From assembly GCA_964450435.1 (NCBI GenBank), contig CAYVCX010000032.1, forward strand, positions 1 to 31,625: 31,625 bases of DNA, given 5' to 3'. Origin of the DNA: SKLM01 sp964450435. Its GTDB lineage: Bacteria > Chloroflexota > Anaerolineae > B4-G1. The number at the start of each line of letters is the position of its first letter. Within the stretch, counting starts at the first letter, position 1. A program made the position numbers and the translations under genes. The notes under the pieces are model-generated. The model worked only from the letters and a program-made list of their open reading frames with translations, did no database searches and had not been told where the DNA came from. Shown piece by piece: positions 1 through 6,900 of this stretch.

Positions 1-44
1 ACTAACGGGAGGAGGATCTCGTCGCCTGGATGGAGTCGCCGATC

Positions 45-99
45 AAAAAACTAAGATGCACACGTCCGGCCCCGCGACACGATCGGGTTCACGGACGTG
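45..99 (-). terminator. Possible intrinsic terminator at the end of the ftsZ operon
   Basis: On the minus strand an 8-bp perfect stem (CACGTCCG at 61-68 against CGGACGTG at 92-99) encloses a second short CCCG/CGGG pairing. A run of six T follows at 50-45. The run starts 10 nt after the stem, farther than in a classical intrinsic terminator, so the call is tentative. It lies downstream of the last gene of the operon, where a terminator would be expected. Bases 1-44 hold nothing I recognise. Confidence 0.35.
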
Positions 100-254
100 C
101 ACCGTATCAGTACTGAGGTGGAGGCAGGGTGATCGATGCGTTCAACGATGCCGCTTCGAAGGGGCATCCTGACCCAGTCACCCCGGGACAGCAGGTGTTC
201 GACACACCGCTGCCGCGGGGGCAGCGACGCAGCCTTCTGACCTTCCAGCTGCAC
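51..254 (-). CDS. Doubtful 67-residue ORF
   Basis: An open frame with a GTG start lies 27 bp after the 88-residue gene. The middle (GDWVR, GIVERI, VLIRC) has the alternating hydrophobic pattern of a small beta-rich domain, but I recognise no family. There is no clear Shine-Dalgarno sequence before the GTG, and the last codons lie inside the possible terminator hairpin. It may be chance. It is listed because it is collinear with the operon and the rest of the first 281 bases is empty. Confidence 0.15.
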   Translation of the reverse strand: MQLEGQKAASLPPRQRCVEHLLSRGDWVRMPLRSGIVERIDHPASTSVLIRCTSVNPIVSRGRTCAS

Positions 255-281
255 AGGTGTGATGCTTCTAGACCGATTCTA

Positions 282-548
282 CTACTTCGAATCCGTCAAT
301 CTGATGACTTCGCCAGAGGCGTCCATGGTGACCCGTACCAGCCGCTTCAGTTCGCTGCCTCCCGGCAAAGCGACCTTCTTTTCGAACGTGAGAACGTAAC
401 GTGCCCCGGCCGTCTGCTGCCCCTGGTCCTTCGATTTGCGTTGAGATCGCTTCTCAGAGACCGACGGCCTGGAACCGGTCATCTCGGGAAACTTCTCGTA
501 GACGAGTCTCTTGGCCTTGGAAACATATCGGTCATCCAGTCCAGACAC
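282..548 (-). CDS. 88-residue protein sharing a C-terminal module with the caspase-like peptidase
   Basis: Not a family I can name. The GTG start at 548 has a good Shine-Dalgarno (GGAGG) that overlaps the ftsZ stop, and the start is 3 bp from that stop, so translation is probably coupled to ftsZ. Residues 1-50 are charged, with a Lys/Arg/Gln-rich linker around 28-48. Residues 51-88 form a predicted beta-rich tail (TFEKKVAL, LVRVTMD, GEVIRL) ending in DSK. The last 38 residues align without gaps to the last 38 of the peptidase encoded upstream in the same operon, with 15 identities, and both proteins end in Ser-Lys. There is no signal peptide or membrane segment. I infer a small partner, inhibitor or localisation decoy of the peptidase, or a second client of whatever binds the tail. 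Confidence 0.85.
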   Translation of the reverse strand: MSGLDDRYVSKAKRLVYEKFPEMTGSRPSVSEKRSQRKSKDQGQQTAGARYVLTFEKKVALPGGSELKRLVRVTMDASGEVIRLTDSK

Positions 549-551
549 CGG

Positions 552-1625
552 TCAATTCCTCCAGCCGGCCTGCGCGTGGGCCGGCGACCGCATAAAGGCC
601 GGCACCGCCAATTCATCGCCGAACACCTCGGCGAGAGAGACACCCTGACCCTTAGCCGGGGCGGTGATGGTCTTCTCGACACCCAGGCCTGTAGCGATCA
701 ACGTGATCTGTACACGGTCTTCCATCTGCGGGTCAATGACGGCTCCGAAAAGGACCTTGGCCCCGGGCAGTGCAGCCTGATAGATCAGTTCCATGGCGCT
801 GTTCACTTCCGCCAGGGTGAGATCCTCCCCACCCGTGATGTTGACCAACAGGCCATCAGTCCCCTCAATCGAGTCGATATCGAGCAGCGGGCTTGTGAGC
901 GCTGTCCTGGCCGCCGTGAGCGCCTTGTCCTTGCCGGCGCCATGTCCAAGGGATACGAGAGCTCCTCCGCCTCTGTCCATGATAGACTTGACGTCGGCGA
1001 AGTCAAGGTTGATCAACCCAGGACGCGTGACCAGTTCGGAGATTCCCTGGACACCCTGCCGGAGCACCTCATCAGCAATGCGGAATGCGACATCAAGAGA
1101 GACACGTCTGTCCACCACCTCAAGCAAGCGATCGTTGGAAATCACCACAAGGGTGTCCACATCGGCTTTGAGACGCTCGATTGCTTCCTCGGCCACAGCA
1201 TGGCGCCTGCTTCCTTCGAAAGCGAAGGGCTTGGTCACGACAGCAATCGTCAGCGCGTGCTGCTCTCGAGCGATCCGGGCAACCACAGGCCCCGCGCCAC
1301 TCCCCGTGCCACCACCCATTCCGGCAGCTATGAACACCATGTCGGCCCCATGGACTGCCTCCACCAGCTGCTCGCGACTCCGCTCAGCCGCTTCGGCTCC
1401 AAGCGCCGCATTTCCGCCGGCACCCAGTCCTCTGGTGAGCCTCCCGCCCAGTTGGACCTTGTGAGTCGCCTCTGACCTAGATAGCGCCTGTGCATCTGTG
1501 TTCGCCGCGATGAAACAAACGGATGGAATGCCCACCTGGATCATGCGATCGACGGCATTGCTCCCGGCACCGCCGACGCCAATCACCCTGATCGACGCTC
1601 CGTCCCAGCTGTCCATATTCTTCAC
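552..1625 (-). CDS. ftsZ: Cell division GTPase FtsZ
   Basis: FtsZ is the tubulin-like GTPase that polymerises into the Z-ring and recruits the division machinery. The 357-residue product has the N-terminal nucleotide motif GVGGAGSNAV, the tubulin signature GGGTGSG at about 104-110 and the T7 catalytic loop NLDFAD at about 206-211. A short C-terminal tail contains VPAFMR, which resembles the conserved FtsA/MinC/ZipA-binding peptide. I chose the GTG at 1625 because GGGGAGG lies 6 nt before it. An in-frame GTG at 1652 and an ATG at 1631 lack proper spacing. mraZ ends 52 bp upstream and the 88-residue gene follows directly. No ftsA, rsmH or mur gene is nearby, unlike the usual dcw cluster. Key residues are intact, so it should be an active GTPase. 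Confidence 0.96.
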   Translation of the reverse strand: MKNMDSWDGASIRVIGVGGAGSNAVDRMIQVGIPSVCFIAANTDAQALSRSEATHKVQLGGRLTRGLGAGGNAALGAEAAERSREQLVEAVHGADMVFIAAGMGGGTGSGAGPVVARIAREQHALTIAVVTKPFAFEGSRRHAVAEEAIERLKADVDTLVVISNDRLLEVVDRRVSLDVAFRIADEVLRQGVQGISELVTRPGLINLDFADVKSIMDRGGGALVSLGHGAGKDKALTAARTALTSPLLDIDSIEGTDGLLVNITGGEDLTLAEVNSAMELIYQAALPGAKVLFGAVIDPQMEDRVQITLIATGLGVEKTITAPAKGQGVSLAEVFGDELAVPAFMRSPAHAQAGWRN

Positions 1626-1677
1626 TGTCATCCTCCCCTCTTGTTCAGGCACGAGTGAGAAAACACCTTCACAAAAA

Positions 1678-2112
1678 CTAGATTCCGAACTCCGTCAACT
1701 GCTCCGCCAGCTCAACGCTGTCATCCACCGCTGCTAGCCTCATCTCCTGCCACCTTTGAGGACTCCATATCTCCAGATGTGAGAACAGCCCGACAATAAT
1801 GACCTCATCGCTTATGTCAGCATACTCGCGCAGGAGACCCGGCAACACCATCCTGCCTTGTTCATCCAGGCTACAGGCTAAGGCTCCGGAGAACATCAAA
1901 CGGTTGAAAGCTCTGGCGACCCTGTTCGTCAGAGGAAGCCGCCGATCTATCTTCACTGCGAGCTTCCGCCACGCGGAGGCAGGATAGACCATAAGGCAGC
2001 GTTCAATGCCCCGGGTGACAGTTGCCCCTTCACCAAGCTCCGCACGGAACTCAGCGGGAATCGTCACCCTTCCTTGATTGTCCGCGGTGCAATAGGTCTC
2101 CCCGATCAGCAT
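1678..2112 (-). CDS. mraZ: Transcriptional regulator MraZ
   Basis: MraZ is a DNA-binding protein of the AbrB-like double-beta-barrel fold. It forms rings of 8-12 subunits and controls the division/cell-wall cluster. The 144-residue length is typical. Both swapped-hairpin halves carry the family signature: DNQGRVTIPAEFR near residues 12-24 and DEQGRMVLPGLLREY near 83-97. The ATG at 2112 has GAGGAAG upstream, and the gene starts 19 bp after the peptidase stop, so it is not the first gene of its transcript as it is in most genomes. I saw no array of GTGGG-type MraZ boxes immediately upstream. If autoregulation exists here it may act at a more distant promoter. Confidence 0.96.
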   Translation of the reverse strand: MLIGETYCTADNQGRVTIPAEFRAELGEGATVTRGIERCLMVYPASAWRKLAVKIDRRLPLTNRVARAFNRLMFSGALACSLDEQGRMVLPGLLREYADISDEVIIVGLFSHLEIWSPQRWQEMRLAAVDDSVELAEQLTEFGI

Positions 2113-2131
2113 GCTTCCTCGATGTCAGAAC

Positions 2132-3943
2132 TCACTTCGATACACTTAGCCTGAGAACGTGGCCGCTTTCGTCAACTACCACCTTGACCACTTGATGATG
2201 CTCTCCGTCGCCCGCGACCGAGATGCTCTTCTCCAGAGTTATCGCCCACCCCGGCGTACGGCGTCGCCCATCCGTGTGCCCTCGAGCAGATCGAACCGCC
2301 CCTTCTCCCCCGCGAGTAGACCGTGCGCACGCACCATCACAGGTCCCGTCGCAGACTGGTAATGGCTTTGATCGGATCCTTGCATCGGACATATGAGGCA
2401 GGCTTGCCTCGACGCGCCCCGTCACACTGGCCATGAGAGCTTCCGATGCAAGATTACCTGCTGGCTCCAAGTTCCGCTGGCAGATAAGGGGCGGGCAGAA
2501 TCCTTTGCTCACAGATCCCACGGACGCAGTACCCTGGATGGCTCTGATGGGCAGTGACGGATCCCCATACAGCACGAAGCTAATCAGGGCTTTTTGGTCC
2601 TCAGCATCCAGATACCCCTGTCTCCGCTCCATCTCCCTGACCAGATTCACCTTGGCGTACCTCAAAGCCTCTCCTGCTGTCAAGTGGCCCTGCAATCCCT
2701 CCCAGAAGTATCTGGCCATAAGATCAGCTCCCAGGAGAGGCGGAGCAATGGACCCATAGGAGACCTTGGTCGAACCGACCAATGCTAGGGCCCGCGCCTC
2801 GAGGAAGCGCAGGGCGATCGAATCACGCGCGTTCTTCCCCAAGATGTTCGCTCCGTAGCACGCCTCCGTGAAGACTACGGAGTCCGCGTGGTCATCGACA
2901 TTCAAGTCCTGCGGGCGCAGAGCCAAGGGAAACAAGGGGTAGTCTGCTGGAAAGAGACTATCCCTCTGCCCGTACCAGTTGGGGCCGTCCTCGATCCCAT
3001 GCAAGTTGAAGTAACTGAGGTGCGGTCTTTCCGTGACATTGAAGCCCTCGTAGGTGAGAGGAGGACAGGTCCTCAGTTGACTATCATCGCCAATGACGCG
3101 GAACACGGCTCTTGATGCTTTCCGCCAGATACTCGCAGAGTAACCGAGTCCCCTACTCTTTGCCCGGGTCGGTGCCAGCGTATGGAGTGCGTGTCGGAAG
3201 CCGATCATCTGTCCACCCAGGGCCCCGAGTAGCCCTTTGGCCCCTGTTCGCCTGCGGTGCGCCTTCACCGACATCCGGATGAGCGAGTGAAGAAAGCCCA
3301 GCCCTTCACTCTCGCCATCCGGCATCCGACCAACCGCTCTGTCCGGGACAAGGTAATCCGAGTCCCGACAGGCGTACGGGTTGTCCGAAGGCACATCGTG
3401 ATCTTGGTCATCAACTGGGTTCGGTAGACGATGAAATGGGACAATTCCGTCACCGCCCACGATAAGCAGGTACCGAATCGCCCCTCCGCGCTCGTTCAAA
3501 TGAGAATCCACTTTGTCTACCAGTCTCTTAATCTGCCACGGATTCTGCGGATCCACAGGCTGCAGGGCATATCTCGTCAGAGAGGCCGCATCGTCCACAT
3601 ACGCGACCGCGCACTCTAGACCAACGTGTTGTTCGACGACCTGCTCGAGCTGGTGGAGGTCGGTGTCCAACTGCTCAAAGCCGAGGTGCCCGTACTTCGC
3701 CGTCAATTCTCGCTTGCTTGAGATGATCAAGTACAAGTCGCCAGAGCGGTCAGAGTCATCTTTCACGGACTTAGGCTCAATTATGTCTGCGTCCTCGCCG
3801 GACAGTGAGGCGATCACGCGATCCAACTCCTTCTGCGCCTCCTCGACTGCCTCAGGCACGAAGCGAGGAGCTTCATCGCGCAGCCCTTCCGAACGCATGC
3901 TCTCAAATACGCTCTCAGAAGAGGAAGCCTTGGAGTACCCCAT
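2132..3943 (-). CDS. C25 (gingipain)-like / caspase-fold cysteine peptidase with a C-terminal module
   Basis: Probable clan CD cysteine peptidase of 603 residues. Seen: YLLIVGGDGIVPFHRLPNP at about 158-176 (the peptidase C25 beta-strand/turn), then SDNPYA and PDRAVGRMP. The catalytic His is probably H315 in FNLHG and the catalytic Cys C362 in TEACYG. The C25-typical LYGDPSLPI lies near 458-466. A flexible, Arg/Gly/Cys-rich linker (about 480-563) leads to the last 38 residues, which match the tail of the 88-residue protein at the operon end. There is no signal peptide, so it is likely cytoplasmic, unlike secreted gingipains. I chose the ATG at 3943 because AGGAGAGAGG sits just upstream. Upstream in-frame starts at 3970 and 4003 overlap the TPR gene and lack such a site. 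Substrate unknown. The TPR neighbour is a natural partner, by analogy with TPR-caspase pairs; this is inference. Confidence 0.85.
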   Translation of the reverse strand: MGYSKASSSESVFESMRSEGLRDEAPRFVPEAVEEAQKELDRVIASLSGEDADIIEPKSVKDDSDRSGDLYLIISSKRELTAKYGHLGFEQLDTDLHQLEQVVEQHVGLECAVAYVDDAASLTRYALQPVDPQNPWQIKRLVDKVDSHLNERGGAIRYLLIVGGDGIVPFHRLPNPVDDQDHDVPSDNPYACRDSDYLVPDRAVGRMPDGESEGLGFLHSLIRMSVKAHRRRTGAKGLLGALGGQMIGFRHALHTLAPTRAKSRGLGYSASIWRKASRAVFRVIGDDSQLRTCPPLTYEGFNVTERPHLSYFNLHGIEDGPNWYGQRDSLFPADYPLFPLALRPQDLNVDDHADSVVFTEACYGANILGKNARDSIALRFLEARALALVGSTKVSYGSIAPPLLGADLMARYFWEGLQGHLTAGEALRYAKVNLVREMERRQGYLDAEDQKALISFVLYGDPSLPIRAIQGTASVGSVSKGFCPPLICQRNLEPAGNLASEALMASVTGRVEASLPHMSDARIRSKPLPVCDGTCDGACARSTRGGEGAVRSARGHTDGRRRTPGWAITLEKSISVAGDGEHHQVVKVVVDESGHVLRLSVSK

Positions 3944-3962
3944 GAGTCGTCCTCTCTCCTCG

Positions 3963-6900
3963 TCAACCATGTTTGCGCTCGCGGTAGATGAAGGACATAG
4001 CACTCACCGCCGCCCACTGCTTGTACGCATCTGCGTGGCTCGGCTGCAGCCTAATCGCCCTGCGCAGCTTGGCTGCCGCCTCTGGATAGCGCTTCAAATG
4101 CTTGTACATCACCCCAGCACTGTAGCAATAGTCTGCCCCATCTGGGTCGCGGTCCAAGGCCTCGAGATAGGCTTGCAGAGCATCGTCGAATTCCTCGCGC
4201 GCCTCGTATGTCTTGCCTAGCTCGTAGTATGCGGTCGCCTCCTCCGGCTGGAGACTCACCGTCTTACGACAATGCAGCAAGGCCTTGTCCAGATGCCCGA
4301 GCTGCTGGCACAGCCGGCCCATCCGGGCGTGATGGATCGCTTCCTGAGGATCTGCCACGATCGCCTGTTCGTAGACCTGCATCGCCTCGTCATAGCGCTG
4401 TTGCGTCTCATAGACCTCGCCCAGCTGACCATATGCTTCGGCCATCTCCGGGTCCAGCTCGACAGCCGATTCGAGCTGCTCAGCGGCCTCTTGATATCGC
4501 TCCATATGCCATAGAACGACCCCGATCCTGTGACGGAAATGCGCGTTGTTGGGATCGAGCGCAGACGCCTGCGAATACGCGTCGAGGGCCTCGGACCAGT
4601 TCCGCTCTCGTTCATGCAAGCTGCCCAGTCGGTCATAAGCGGGCGTGTAATCCTCTTGAGTTCCGAGTGCCTGATTATACCTGTTCAAGGCCTCGTCGGT
4701 GTCGCCCAAGTCGAGAGCCACGTCGCCAAGGTCCAGTAAGTAGTCAGCTCGCCCTGGAGCCAACTTGGCAGCTCGAAGATAGATCTCGCGAGCGCTCCGG
4801 TGCCTTCCTTGGCGACGATAGACGCCGCCCAGGTCTGCGAGCAGCACGGGGTCATCCGGCTTGCGTGCGACCGCCTTCTCGAGAAGCTCGCCGGCCTCAC
4901 CGGCATTCCCCAAGCGGCTGCAAGCAGAGGCGGTCCGGTGGAGGTACGTGGCATTCTCGGGCTCTGATTCAAGGGCCCGCGCGTACTGCTCCAGCGCCAG
5001 GTCGTGACAGCCCAGCTCGGAGTACACATCGCCCAGTGCAGTGTGCCAGGTGGCCACGCCCTGTCTCAGCTCCACGGCTCTTTCCAAGGCGGCCCTAGCT
5101 TCCTCCTTCCGCCCGACATCCTGCGACATCTGACCCAGCGCATAGAGATACATCGCCTCAGATGGTGCCAAGCGCGTCGCGTCTCGCAGCGCAGCCAGTG
5201 CCTCATCCGGGCGATCCATACGCTCAAGGCTCAGAGCCAGTTCGTACTGCGTCTCAGCTGAATCTGGATCCAGGCTCTCGGCCACCCGCAACTCGCGGAT
5301 GCTGCCTTCGCAATCGCCGATGGATCGGTAGGCCATACCAAGTGCCCTGTGGTGGAAGGGTTCTTGAGGTGCTAACTCCACGGCCTTCTTCAACTCACGG
5401 ATGGCGTCTTCCTCCCGCCCTTGGAGCAACCGCAGGGTGCCAAGCTCGGCATACACCCTCGCCGAGTCTGCACCCAGATCCGCGGCCGCCTGCAAGGCTG
5501 TGACGCCTTCCTGGTAGGTCTCTGAGTCGGCCGTGCGCTCCTGCAGCGGATGCTTCGCGATGCCCATCAACTCCAGCATCCGAGCCTGCAAACCAATCTT
5601 CCGCCAGGCAGCGCCCAGAGCGACCTGGTAGCGAGGTGTATTCGGGCTGAGTGCAACAGCATCTTCATACGCGCCCCGAGCAGCGCCGTACTGTTCCTGG
5701 CCCTCAAGCGTAGTCCCTAGCTCGTAATGCGACTCCGGATCCTCTGGATCGACGGCGAGTGCTTCCTGCAGTTCGTGTTTCGCCTCTTCATAGCTGCCGA
5801 GCTTGCGCAGGACTCTTCCGCACGACCGGCGATACCGGGGCTCATCGGCGCAAATGCCAGCCGCCTGTCGATACTCGGACAGCGCGTCCTCCAAGTTCTC
5901 CTCGTTCTCCAAGACCGCCCCCAGCGCAGCGTGTGCTTCCACATCTGACGAGTCCAAAGAGATGGCCTTCTGCAGAGACTTGACAGCTCTGTCCCGATCA
6001 CCCGTCGCGCTGAAGAGCAACCCCAATTGCCTGTGGTGGGCTGCCGTGTCCGGCGACAGCGCAATTGCCTCCTCGTAAGCGGCCCGTGCATCTTCGCGCC
6101 GACCCATCTTCTCGTGAACGCGACCGAGCAGAAGATAGGTCTCGTCGTCCTCAGAGTCCAGTCGCAGCGCTTCCCGCAGGGCGCCAACGGCTTCCTCATA
6201 TCGACCCTGCCGATACAGGGCTGAACCTATCCGATAGTGGTAAATGGCCCGACCCGGGGCTATTGCCGAGGCTCTCTGGTACTCATCAAGAGCTTCTTGA
6301 TAGCTGCCCTGCTCTTCGAGTATGAGCCCTAGACGATGATGGGCGTGGGCATCGTCCGGATCCAGGCTAATGGCTTTCGACAAGGCACTCGCAGCCGGTT
6401 CCGCCTCGCCCAGTTCATGGAGGGCCTCAGCTAGATGGAAGTGGTATACGGACTGATCGTCGGCACCCCCTTCGGCGAGCTGGGCGGCCTTCTTGTACTC
6501 GACCACGGCTTCACAATCTCGCCCCATGCAGCGATATGTCTGGCCAAGTTCGTAGCGCGTGCGAGGATCATCGGGGCTCACGGCCACTGCCTGCTCAAGA
6601 GCCTCTATCGCTCGGCTATGGTCCCCCAGTGCTCGCCACGTCGTGCCAATACCACGGCGATACGAGGCTTCCTGGGGATCCAGCTCAGCTGCGCGTCTAT
6701 ACTCATCAATGGCCTCGGTGAGCCACCCTTCGCTGACGAAAGCCTCAGCCAGCGCCCCGTGAAGTGAAGCCTCCTCTGGGTCCAGAGCGATTGCTTCCTC
6801 CAGATACGCGATGGCTTCGTCTACCTGGCCCAGATCCTGATACGCTAGCCCTATCGCACGCTTATGTCGTGCTTCTTTCGGTGCCAAGACGGATGCTCGC

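Noticed and set aside
129..1475. 448-codon plus-strand open frame opposite ftsZ
   Set aside because: It is the antisense shadow of ftsZ, which has all its motifs. The frame's protein shows no domain, and codon bias of a GC-rich gene explains the openness.
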